Of a stretch of 64,000 nt of DNA, positions 16,018 through 23,749 are shown piece by piece (within the stretch, counting starts at the first letter, position 1; every line of letters starts with the position of its first letter). The position numbers and the translations under genes were made by a program. This stretch comes from Streptococcus sp. zg-86. GTDB lineage: Bacteria > Bacillota > Bacilli > Lactobacillales > Streptococcaceae. Below the pieces are notes generated by a model. It worked only from the letters and a program-made list of their open reading frames with translations, made no database searches and was not told where the DNA came from. The DNA lies in the NCBI RefSeq assembly GCF_017639855.1, contig NZ_CP072115.1, forward strand, positions 1,364,001 to 1,428,000, in the 5' to 3' direction.

Positions 16018-17064
16018 TTATTTAATGACCTTCTGTGTTTTCGCATAGTTAGCTTCAACGGCTTCTTTTTCAGCCTGCCACCAATCTGCATGGTCTGTAT
16101 ACCATTTGATCGTTTCTTCCAGACCTGCTTCAAAGTTGGTAAATTCTGGTTTCCAACCAAGCTCATCGCGGAGTTTGCTTGCATCGATCGCATAACGTAG
16201 GTCGTGACCAGCACGGTCTGTTACGTGGTCATAGGCATCAGCAGGTTGACCCATTTTCTCTAAAATCAACTCCAAGACTTCCTTGTTATTCTTCTCACCA
16301 TCAGCACCGATTAGGTAGGTTTCACCAATTTCACCCTTAGTCAAAATCGTCCACACACCAGAGGAATGGTCATTAGTATGAATCCAGTCACGAACATTTT
16401 TTCCTTCACCATATAATTTTGGCTTGATACCGCTCAAAATATTAGTAATTTGACGTGGAATAAATTTCTCAATGTGTTGGTAAGGTCCGTAGTTGTTTGA
16501 ACAGTTGGAAATTGTTGCTTTGACACCAAATGAACGTACCCAAGCCTTCACAATCAAGTCAGAAGCTGCCTTGGTTGATGAATACGGTGAACTTGGATTG
16601 TATTTGGTTTCAGCCGTGAATTTCTCACCTGGGCCCTCACCATGACCTGGTAAATCTTCGCGAAGCGGAAGGTCCCCATAAACCTCATCTGTTGATACAT
16701 GGTGGAAGCGAATATCGTATTTACGTGCTGCTTCTAACAGAGTATAGGTTCCGATAAAGTTCGTATGAATGAAGGGACTTGGGTCATTCAGTGAATTGTC
16801 ATTGTGGCTTTCTGCGGCATAGTGAACAATCGCATCTGCTTTTGCTGCTAACTGATCAACCAACTCACTGTCAGCAATATCGCCAACCACAAGCTCAACA
16901 CGCTCACCTAGAATCTCAACTAGATTGGCACGGTTTCCAGCATAGGTTAACTTATCCAAGACTGTCACATGGACATCCGGATGATTATTATAGACATAAT
17001 GTACAAAGTTTGAGCCGATAAAACCAGCTCCACCTGTGACGATAATATTTTTAAATTCAGACAT
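16018..17064 (-). CDS. rmlB: dTDP-glucose 4,6-dehydratase
   Basis: 348 residues, extended SDR family. NAD-binding GGAGFIGSNF (11-20), the VSTDEVYGDLP catalytic Thr-Asp-Glu block, and YSSTKAASD with the YxxxK pair. It carries out step 2 of dTDP-L-rhamnose synthesis, converting dTDP-glucose to the 4-keto-6-deoxy sugar. It is the last gene of rmlA-rmlC-(NTase-like)-rmlB, 42 nt after the previous stop. rmlD is not in this window. Confidence 0.97.
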   Translation of the reverse strand: MSEFKNIIVTGGAGFIGSNFVHYVYNNHPDVHVTVLDKLTYAGNRANLVEILGERVELVVGDIADSELVDQLAAKADAIVHYAAESHNDNSLNDPSPFIHTNFIGTYTLLEAARKYDIRFHHVSTDEVYGDLPLREDLPGHGEGPGEKFTAETKYNPSSPYSSTKAASDLIVKAWVRSFGVKATISNCSNNYGPYQHIEKFIPRQITNILSGIKPKLYGEGKNVRDWIHTNDHSSGVWTILTKGEIGETYLIGADGEKNNKEVLELILEKMGQPADAYDHVTDRAGHDLRYAIDASKLRDELGWKPEFTNFEAGLEETIKWYTDHADWWQAEKEAVEANYAKTQKVIK

Positions 17065-17106
17065 GATTTCTCCGATAACTGTTCTATTATTTTGACTGAG
17101 CTAGGC

Positions 17107-17595
17107 TTATTTTTTTAATACTTCTTTTAAATATGCAATTTTAGCAAAGTCTTTTTGATTATTCTTATCATTACGATAACTGTCTTTGGAAGATGCTTGA
17201 TAGATGTTTAGATATTGCTCTAGAGTGGGCAAATAATAGCGGACATCGCCATCTCTTATCTCCTCTAATTCTTCTAGTGGAATACCTGCAAAAGCTGGGA
17301 GCGAATGAAGACCACCGAATTCTACTGAACAATCTTCCTTTTGAAATTCATGTTCGTGGCGATCTACCAAGGTATAACCTAGTTGTTCCATCATTGCAAT
17401 CAATTCAGTTGCTCGATAAATTCGCTCTTCATCAGGAGCTTCCCAACCCCTAGGGTCACTAGGGACATGAATATCCAAATCATGAGCAGCCCAACTTCTA
17501 CCTGTTCGCTGCTCTAGACCAACAGATCCCATTAAAAGAGGAATAATTCCCAATTCATTTAAGGCTTGCGCAATCTCTAAAAAACGATGATACAT
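17107..17595 (-). CDS. Nucleotidyltransferase-fold protein in the rml operon
   Basis: 162 residues. LLMGSVGLEQRTGRSWAAHDLDIHVP has the G-S ... D-x-D pattern of the polymerase-beta-like nucleotidyltransferase fold (as in MNT/AbiEii-type proteins), and SVEFGGL could supply a third acidic residue. The C-terminal half is helical with a lysine-rich end. It sits 1 nt after rmlC and 42 nt before rmlB, so it is co-expressed with dTDP-rhamnose genes. No catalytic role in that pathway is known to me. Some annotations call such proteins phosphoribosylanthranilate isomerase, for which I see no support. Confidence 0.6.
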   Translation of the reverse strand: MYHRFLEIAQALNELGIIPLLMGSVGLEQRTGRSWAAHDLDIHVPSDPRGWEAPDEERIYRATELIAMMEQLGYTLVDRHEHEFQKEDCSVEFGGLHSLPAFAGIPLEELEEIRDGDVRYYLPTLEQYLNIYQASSKDSYRNDKNNQKDFAKIAYLKEVLKK

Positions 17596-17596
17596 C

Positions 17597-18190
17597 TTAC
17601 AAATCTTCTTTTCTCAAGGGTTTAACATCCTGAAGCATTGGGTGATTCTTATCAGCCTCAGATACTTCTGCTGCCTCAAGATTTTCCCATTTGATGCCCA
17701 AACTTGGATCTGCATAGTTGACAAAGGCGTATTTTGGTTTTAATTCCAAGGCCCAGTAATCGTTCACCAAGTAGCTGTAGGCTACCGTATCAGATAGGAC
17801 TTGAAAGCCGTTTGCCACACCACGCGGAACAAAAATCCCCTTGCTCGCATCAATCTCTGTCTGGTAGACATTTCCAAACGTATCTCCCTCACGTAAATCA
17901 ACCCAAGAACCGAGCACTTTTCCGCCGTCCGCAACAGAAATGTATTTATCCCAAGGCTCTGCATGGAGTCCACGCAAGACATGCTTACGAGAAAAGCTGA
18001 CATTATTTTGGAGTTTTCCTTCCGCAAAGAAAGTCTCTGGAAACCCTAAGGGCAACATTTTCTCTTTTTGAAAATTCTCCTTAAACCAACCACGATTGTC
18101 CCCATGAACAGGAATGTCAAACTCTAACATGCCAGGAATAGCATCAATCTTTCTAGCTGCTAAGGTCTTACCAAAAAAATTCTCTGTCAT
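17597..18190 (-). CDS. rmlC: dTDP-4-dehydrorhamnose 3,5-epimerase
   Basis: 197 residues, cupin fold. RKHVLRGLHAEPWDKY carries the catalytic His, followed by GGKVLGSWVDLREGDTFG, VPRGVANGFQVLSDTVAYSYLVNDYW and the C-terminal DPSLGIKW. It carries out step 3 of dTDP-L-rhamnose synthesis. The start overlaps the rmlA stop by 1 nt, indicating tight coupling. Confidence 0.96.
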   Translation of the reverse strand: MTENFFGKTLAARKIDAIPGMLEFDIPVHGDNRGWFKENFQKEKMLPLGFPETFFAEGKLQNNVSFSRKHVLRGLHAEPWDKYISVADGGKVLGSWVDLREGDTFGNVYQTEIDASKGIFVPRGVANGFQVLSDTVAYSYLVNDYWALELKPKYAFVNYADPSLGIKWENLEAAEVSEADKNHPMLQDVKPLRKEDL

Positions 18191-19059
18191 TAGGCCTCTC
18201 CAATCAGACGGAGCAAGTATTGTCCGTATTCATTTTTCTTCAATGGTTGAGCGAGTTCATAGACCTGCTCCTTAGTAATATAGCCCATGCGATAAGCAAT
18301 TTCTTCAAGATTTGCCACTTGAACATTTTGCAAACGCTGAACCGTTTCGATGTATTGAGCTGCTTCTAACAAGCTCTCATGTGTCCCAGTATCAAGCCAA
18401 GCAAAACCACGCCCCATCAACTCAACAGACAAGTCACCACGTTCCAAATACGCCTTATTCACATCTGTGATTTCTAATTCTCCACGAGGAGACGGCTGAA
18501 TATTTTTGGCAATCTCTACCACGTCATTGTCATAGAAATAAAGACCTGTTACAGCAAAATTTGACTTTGGCTGTTCCGGTTTTTCTTCAATCGAAATGGC
18601 ATTCATATCCGCATCAAATTCCACAACACCAAAGCGTTCTGGATCTTTTACTTGATAGCCAAAAACTGTTGCACCTGTTTCCTTGCTAGCCGCCCGTTGC
18701 AACATCTTGGTCAAACCATTTCCATGATAGATATTGTCTCCAAGAATTAGTGCAACCCTGTCGTCACCAATAAATTCTTCTCCGATAATAAAGGCCTGAG
18801 CAAGACCATCTGGACTTGGCTGAACGGCATAAGAAAGTGAAATCCCAAGTTCAGATCCATCTCCTAACATTTCCTCAAAACGAGGTAGATCAGTTGGTGT
18901 CGAAATAATTAAAATATCCTTAATTCCTGCCAACATAAGGGTTGAGAGAGGATAGTAAACCATGGGTTTATCATAAATGGGCATCAATTGTTTCGATGCT
19001 GCACGAGTCAAGGGATACAAACGAGTACCTGACCCTCCTGCGAGAATAATACCTTTCAT
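18190..19059 (-). CDS. rmlA: Glucose-1-phosphate thymidylyltransferase
   Basis: 289 residues. N-terminal GIILAGGSGTRLYPLTRAASK nucleotide-binding signature, KQLMPIYDKPMVYYPLSTLM, LGDNIYHGNGL with the metal-binding Asp, and IEEKPEQPKSNFAVTGLYFY. It joins dTTP and glucose-1-phosphate to form dTDP-glucose, the first step of the pathway. It is the first gene of the operon, with a TTCTATTTTACC-type AT-rich promoter region just upstream and repeats beyond. Confidence 0.97.
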   Translation of the reverse strand: MKGIILAGGSGTRLYPLTRAASKQLMPIYDKPMVYYPLSTLMLAGIKDILIISTPTDLPRFEEMLGDGSELGISLSYAVQPSPDGLAQAFIIGEEFIGDDRVALILGDNIYHGNGLTKMLQRAASKETGATVFGYQVKDPERFGVVEFDADMNAISIEEKPEQPKSNFAVTGLYFYDNDVVEIAKNIQPSPRGELEITDVNKAYLERGDLSVELMGRGFAWLDTGTHESLLEAAQYIETVQRLQNVQVANLEEIAYRMGYITKEQVYELAQPLKKNEYGQYLLRLIGEA

Positions 19060-19150
19060 AGTTGCGAAAGCCTTTCAATGTTATTTTGTTCTATTTTACC
19101 ATTTTTAAGCAAAGCTGTCATCTCCTGCTTTACTTATAGAGTGGATTGAG

Positions 19151-19469
19151 AACTGAACACGGACTAAGAGCTGTGTAAAAAAGAGACGCAGATGTTCCAG
19201 CTTTAGCTGGTTACAGCTGAGGCTCCCTTTAGTGGGGACGCAGATGTTCCAGCTTTAGCTGGTTACAGCTGAGGCTCCCTTTAGGGATAAGTCTTCCTAG
19301 CTCCAAAGGTATAGTATACCTTTGGAGGTGAGTGATAGGAGTTTGCAGAGCAAAATCTCCTTTGGCTCTTCGCCAGACTTCCTATTTTGCCGTAGCTGTT
19401 ACGAGCTTGCTCGTTCTACAGATACGGATGCCCTAGGGGTACACTTTGTACTTTATACGCCCTCGTATC
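19151..19469. repeat. Complex hairpin repeat B
   Basis: A chain of small palindromes: TTCCAGCTTTAGCTGG (present twice in tandem, 60 bp apart), CTCCAAAGGTATAGTATACC with TTTGGAG, and TACGAGCTTGCTCGTTCTA. It ends in CTCGTATCTTATGA. The same modules occur inverted and multiplied at 34241-35041. No ORF. Confidence 0.7.
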
Positions 19470-19590
19470 TTATGAAGGAATAGGCCAAGGCAAGGAGCAG
19501 CAGATAGAACTGGCGTTAATTGAGGATTACTCCATAATCCCTATTTCCAACCTTCAACAGTCTACTGGACTATTGAAGCAAAGCGACTTA

Positions 19591-19692
19591 TACTCGTCAA
19601 AAATCAAAGTCTGACGTCGTTAACTCACCTTGCTGAACTTCAGTTCTAGCTACGATTTCGTTGCCTAGTCAGATGTTGATTTTTATAGAGTA
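19591..19692. mobile_element. MITE-C nested in MITE-A (102 bp)
   Basis: TACTCGTCAAAAATCAA ... TTGATTTTTATAGAGTA are terminal inverted repeats, flanked by TA on both sides (19589-19590 and 19693-19694). The uninterrupted site GCGACTTAACGATG is preserved at 13382-13395, so the TA was duplicated on insertion. Confidence 0.75.
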
Positions 19693-19721
19693 TAACGATG
19701 TCCTAACCTTTATTCCATTCA

Positions 19722-20516
19722 CTATACATGCCGAAAAGGATTGGTTGATACAGTTGAAGCCTCAATCGTAATGTCCCAACCTTCTTCTATTTTCCATTTC
19801 TGTAATTCTTGGGCAATTTTTTCTACAAATAGTACCTCAATATGATGCCCTGGATCAATAGCAAGCAAGCCCTGTGTTAACATTTCTTGAGCCGTATGGT
19901 AGTAAATATCTCCTGTGATATAGACATCCGCTGCTTTTGCAAGTGCTGCCTTATAAAAACTGCCACCACTACCACCACAAATAGCCACCCGTTCTACATA
20001 TTGTTGAGCTTGATGGCCGTAAGTCACCAAGCGAACCGCATCTAAACCAAAGACTCGCTTCACCTTGAGCGCCAATTCTTCTAGAGTCTGCTGCTCAACC
20101 CTTCCAATCCGACCAAGCCCATGACCTTCCTGCGTTTCGTGCAGATAGTCTGTATCCTTGATATCTAATAGGTCACAAAACCAGTCATTTAGCCCACCCG
20201 AAACCACATCAATATCGGTATGGCTGACATAGACTGCAATATCATGCTTGATCAAATCAAGGCAAATTTTCGTTTGCAAGTCATCTGCCACTAAGTCCTT
20301 TAACGGACGAAAAATTGGGGCATGTTTGACGATAATCAAGTCTACCTTTTTGTCAATCGCTTCAGCGACCGTTGTTTCACGAATGTCGAGTGCAACCATG
20401 ACGGTCTGAATGTCCTTATTTAGGGTACCAATCTGAAGACCTGATACATCGCCCTCCATGGACAGACTCGGAGGACAAAAAGCCTGATATCGTTCAATCA
20501 CTTTACTTGCTAACAT
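19722..20516 (-). CDS. Nif3-like dinuclear metal-centre protein
   Basis: 264 residues from ATG 20516, which follows AAGGAGGTTTTAC. A longer frame would enter the trmK gene. Metal-ligand motifs of the Nif3/YqfO/GTP cyclohydrolase-I-like family: IIVKHAPIFRPL, VYVSHTDIDVVSGGLND and IDPGHHIEVLFVE. The biochemical role of the family is unsettled. It overlaps trmK by 14 nt, a pairing conserved in Firmicutes. Its last codons and TAG stop are provided by the terminal repeat of MITE-A, so the extreme C-terminus may differ from relatives. Confidence 0.9.
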   Translation of the reverse strand: MLASKVIERYQAFCPPSLSMEGDVSGLQIGTLNKDIQTVMVALDIRETTVAEAIDKKVDLIIVKHAPIFRPLKDLVADDLQTKICLDLIKHDIAVYVSHTDIDVVSGGLNDWFCDLLDIKDTDYLHETQEGHGLGRIGRVEQQTLEELALKVKRVFGLDAVRLVTYGHQAQQYVERVAICGGSGGSFYKAALAKAADVYITGDIYYHTAQEMLTQGLLAIDPGHHIEVLFVEKIAQELQKWKIEEGWDITIEASTVSTNPFRHV

Positions 20517-21189
20517 GTAAAACCTCCTTGATTTGCTGAATTTTTTCCTCAATGCGGGCACGTTCTATACTATGCTCTGTCGGAATTTGTGCCAAGGCAT
20601 GCTGCAATTTGTCAGCTTCGCGCTCCCATTTTTGCTGAAAAACAGGAGAAACTTCCTGTAAGAGATAGGGGCCAAACCGTTTCTCCAGGGATGTCAGCGA
20701 CTGTTCCCCAGGCTCTGCGACAAGAATCTCATAGAACTTCCCATTTTCTGCGACCATGGTTTCTGCAACCAGTCTAAAATCATGTATTTCCAGCCATTCT
20801 CTCACATCATCTTCTCGATTATTAGGTTGTAAAATAAGTCGTTCAATCCCTTCCAACTTATCTTTTCCAGCTTCTAAGATGTCTGCAATCAAGCGACCAC
20901 CCATGCCGGCAATGGTAATGGCTGTCATCTGGTCTGTTTGATCAAAGGCAGCAAGACCATTGGCCAAGCGAACCTCAATCTGTTGGGTATAACCTGATTC
21001 TCTGACATGTTGCAGGGCTGATTGATAAGGACCTTCTACGACTTCTCCTGCAATGGCGTAAGAAATCACTGCTTTTTCCACCAAAAAAAGAGGGAGATAA
21101 GCATGGTCACTCCCTACATCTACCAAACGAGCCCCCTGTGGTACAAAACTTGCCACTGTTTCTAAACGTTTTGAGATTTTCTGATTCAT
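20503..21189 (-). CDS. trmK: tRNA (adenine(22)-N1)-methyltransferase TrmK
   Basis: 228 residues. Rossmann SAM-binding core: VDVGSDHAYLPLFLVEK, then MTAITIAGMGGRLIADIL and LILQPNNREDDVREWL, the TrmK/YqfN signature. A coiled helical C-terminus follows (WEREADKLQHALAQ onward). It methylates A22 of certain tRNAs. It sits 3 nt after dnaD and overlaps the Nif3 gene, so the three are one transcription unit. Confidence 0.93.
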   Translation of the reverse strand: MNQKISKRLETVASFVPQGARLVDVGSDHAYLPLFLVEKAVISYAIAGEVVEGPYQSALQHVRESGYTQQIEVRLANGLAAFDQTDQMTAITIAGMGGRLIADILEAGKDKLEGIERLILQPNNREDDVREWLEIHDFRLVAETMVAENGKFYEILVAEPGEQSLTSLEKRFGPYLLQEVSPVFQQKWEREADKLQHALAQIPTEHSIERARIEEKIQQIKEVLHVSK

Positions 21190-21192
21190 TTT

Positions 21193-21870
21193 CTACTCTT
21201 TCCAATAATCCATGGCTTCTAAGAAATCGGATGATACAGCGACATTTCGAGGAAGCTGCCCTTCTCGCTCGGCACGCTTGGCCTCAACTTGGGCGACTGT
21301 CGTGATTCCCTCACGACGCCAGTTTCTTAAAATAGCTTGGATATATTTCCAATTTGTCTTGTTATTAAATACAGCCTCACGAAGAGCTTCGCGCACTAGT
21401 TCTGGCGCAACTTGATCATCACCTACTGTTTTTTGTAAATCTTCCAATTCAAGCGGAGACAACAATCTACCCAACTCTGCCTCAAACTCTGTAACCAGTT
21501 GCTTCAAGTCATAGCTAATCGCTGTTGGTCCATACCCTGATTCCTTAGGTTGTAGCAAAGCATCTAGTTTTTCCAAAGCAGGGGAAGCATCAAAAATCAT
21601 CTCAATTTCACCCGATAAATTAATCGTTTTAAAATCAAGTAGACCTGCTTCTTGTAAGTGTTCAATGGAACGATTGATTTCAGAAACCGTCTTTCCACAA
21701 GCCTCAGCAATCTGACTCGGAGCCAATCCTTCGATGTTCGTTGTATTTTGATAAAAGAAAAATTGCCAGACCACATAATCATCGGCCGAGGGAAATAAAT
21801 CCTTGAAATGAAAGAGCAAATCGGGTGGTAAGACCAAATAGCCCTTCTGAAATTGCTGTAAATAATTCAT
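21193..21870 (-). CDS. dnaD: DnaD-like replication initiation protein
   Basis: 225 residues. N-terminal winged-helix region (about 1-100: DYVVWQFFFYQNTT, SQIAEACGKTVSEINRSIEHL) and a C-terminal DnaB/DnaD domain (about 125-205) ending in the family signature YIQAILRNWRREGITTVAQV. It helps load the replicative helicase in Firmicutes. It is upstream of trmK and 9 nt downstream of metA, so it may be read from the metA promoter. Confidence 0.88.
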   Translation of the reverse strand: MNYLQQFQKGYLVLPPDLLFHFKDLFPSADDYVVWQFFFYQNTTNIEGLAPSQIAEACGKTVSEINRSIEHLQEAGLLDFKTINLSGEIEMIFDASPALEKLDALLQPKESGYGPTAISYDLKQLVTEFEAELGRLLSPLELEDLQKTVGDDQVAPELVREALREAVFNNKTNWKYIQAILRNWRREGITTVAQVEAKRAEREGQLPRNVAVSSDFLEAMDYWKE

Positions 21871-21879
21871 AGTTCCTCT

Positions 21880-22821
21880 TTATAGACTAGCTGATAAGGC
21901 GGATTGCTCAAAAATTTGCCAATCATACGGCGTTTCTTGATAGACAGCGTAGTTAATCCAGTTAGTAAAAAACTGGGCTGCTGGAAGATTCCATGATAGG
22001 GCTGGACGTGAATTCGGATCATCCTGTTTAAAATAATGTTCTGGAAGGTCTGGTTGTAAACCAGCTAAACAATCTCTTTCGTATTCTTTTGCAAGGGTAT
22101 CACGGTCATACTCCAAATGCCCAAAGCTATACACCTCACGTAAGTCACTACTTGCAACAATAGAGACACCGACCTCTTCTCCTCTTGCCAAGACATGTAA
22201 ATTGTCTAATCGAGCCAAATCTTCTGCTTTCACATCTGTATGGCGAGAATGAGGCGAGCGGAACTCATCATCAAAGCCTCTCATCAAGGGATTGCGATCA
22301 GCCACTACTTCCTGGCAATAGACGCCTGATAATTTCTTAGGCAGGCTATGCTTTTTAATCCCATAGCGAGCATAAAGACCTGCTTGGGCACCCCAGCAAA
22401 TATGTAGGGTAGAGTAGACATGCTGCTTTGCCCAATGGAAAACCTCTACCAATTCCTCCCAGTAGTCCACTTCTTCAAATGCCAAATTTTCAACAGGAGC
22501 ACCCGTCACAATCAAGCCATCAAAATAACGGTCTTTAACTTCAGCAAACGTATGATAGAACTCTTCCATATGAGCTGCTTGAGTTGTCTTTGACTCATGG
22601 CTTTTCATATAGAGAAAGTCAATTTCTAATTGCAGAGGGGTATTAGCTAAAAGGCGCAACAACTGCGTCTCCGTCACAATCTTTTGTGGCATCAAATTCA
22701 AAATCAAGATTTTCAAAGGACGAATATCTTGATGCATTGCGCGATCATCGTCCATGACAAAGATGTTCTCTGCTTTTAATTGTTCGACAGCTGGTAATGA
22801 TTTTTTTAATGTAATCGGCAT
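21880..22821 (-). CDS. metA: Homoserine O-acyltransferase MetA
   Basis: 313 residues. MetA family: PLKILILNLMPQKIVTETQLLR, SKTTQAAHMEEFY, the catalytic Cys in HICWGAQAGLYARYGI (about 142), SPHSRHTDV and FGHLEYDRDTLAKEY with the catalytic His-Glu. It acylates homoserine at the start of methionine synthesis. In Firmicutes many MetA enzymes use acetyl-CoA, and the residue that decides succinyl versus acetyl was not assessed. Preceded by AAAGGAGGAGTGAAGGT and by a MET-box operator at 22896-22912. Confidence 0.96.
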   Translation of the reverse strand: MPITLKKSLPAVEQLKAENIFVMDDDRAMHQDIRPLKILILNLMPQKIVTETQLLRLLANTPLQLEIDFLYMKSHESKTTQAAHMEEFYHTFAEVKDRYFDGLIVTGAPVENLAFEEVDYWEELVEVFHWAKQHVYSTLHICWGAQAGLYARYGIKKHSLPKKLSGVYCQEVVADRNPLMRGFDDEFRSPHSRHTDVKAEDLARLDNLHVLARGEEVGVSIVASSDLREVYSFGHLEYDRDTLAKEYERDCLAGLQPDLPEHYFKQDDPNSRPALSWNLPAAQFFTNWINYAVYQETPYDWQIFEQSALSASL

Positions 22822-22895
22822 ACCTTCACTCCTCCTTTTTTCTATTATATAACAGGAGGGATAGGCCTTTCAATTAGAAGAAAAATGGCAATCCT

Positions 22896-22912
22896 TATAG
22901 TTTCAAACTATA
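22896..22912. promoter_or_regulatory. MET-box (MtaR/MetR operator) of metA
   Basis: Perfect palindrome TATAGTTTCAAACTATA, identical to the streptococcal MET-box consensus TATAGTTTNAAACTATA recognised by the LysR-type regulator MtaR (MetR). It lies about 75 nt upstream of the metA start. Confidence 0.85.
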
Positions 22913-22960
22913 TATTCTAAACAAGGTGAGTTAGCAACCTACTATCAAACTGAATGATGA

Positions 22961-23122
22961 TATAGTGGATTGAGAAAGGAATAGGACAAGGCAATGAGCT
23001 ACAGATAAACTGGCGTTAATTGAGGATTACTCCATAATCCCTATTTCCAACCTTCAACATCCCACTGAACTATTGAAGCAAAGCGACTGAACAATGTCCT
23101 AACCTTTATTCAATTTACTATA
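22961..23122. mobile_element. MITE-A copy 3 (162 bp)
   Basis: TATAGTGGATTGA at the left and TCAATTTACTATA at the right, with the uninterrupted body of the family. It ends one base before the apt stop codon. Together with the MET-box region it fills the gap between apt and metA. Confidence 0.75.
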
Positions 23123-23635
23123 TCAATAGTGCATCAAGACCTTGTAATCATAATCGCCAATCGCTTCGCGACCTTTAAGATCATCCAATTCAATCAAAAA
23201 GGCACAGCCTGCAACGATTCCGCCTAGGCGTTCAATCATGTCAATCGTCGCCTTCACTGTTCCACCAGTTGCCAATAAATCATCCACAATCAAGACACGT
23301 TGACCTGGCTTAATCGCATCTGAGTGCATGGTGAGGGTATCAACGCCATATTCTTTTTCGTAATCTGCTGAAATCACTTCGCGCGGTAATTTTCCTGGCT
23401 TACGAACTGGGGCAAAGCCAATTCCAAGCTCAAAAGCGACTGGACAACCCACAATAAACCCACGCGCTTCAGGCCCTACAATCATATCAATTTTCTTATC
23501 CGTTGCATATTGAACAATCTCACGAACAGCATAGCTATAGGCATTTCCGTCAGCCATCAAAGGGCTAATATCACGGAAGGTAATGCCTTCTTGCGGATAG
23601 TTTTCAATAGAAGCAATATAATCTTTTAAATTCAT
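23123..23635 (-). CDS. apt: Adenine phosphoribosyltransferase
   Basis: 170 residues, typical length. PRPP-binding motif VLIVDDLLATGGTVKA (about 120-135) and IVGPEARGFIVGCPVAFELGIGFAPVRKPGKLP. It salvages adenine to AMP. Preceded by its own extended -10 promoter (TGGTATAAT at about 23703-23711 on the minus strand). recJ lies upstream in the same direction, separated by that promoter. Confidence 0.97.
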   Translation of the reverse strand: MNLKDYIASIENYPQEGITFRDISPLMADGNAYSYAVREIVQYATDKKIDMIVGPEARGFIVGCPVAFELGIGFAPVRKPGKLPREVISADYEKEYGVDTLTMHSDAIKPGQRVLIVDDLLATGGTVKATIDMIERLGGIVAGCAFLIELDDLKGREAIGDYDYKVLMHY

Positions 23636-23749
23636 CGTATTCTCACTTTTTAGTTGTTTTGTGCTCTGACTGTCTCAAAAATCGTCAAGAGCATTACTCT
23701 TTATTATACCATGTTTTTTCCGTATTTGGGAGATTTTGAAATGAAGTTC

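Larger units (their letters stand above)
19135..19726. mobile_element. MITE-A copy 2, interrupted by repeat B and MITE-C
   Basis: The left end TATAGAGTGGATTGAG and right end ATTCCATTCACTATA frame the element. A block of repeat B (19151-19469) splits it near its left end, and MITE-C (19591-19692) sits at a TA near its right end. Without both insertions the sequence collapses to the 163-bp form seen at 13258 and 22961. The right inverted repeat supplies the stop codon of the next gene. This fills the whole 660-bp gap. Confidence 0.75.
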
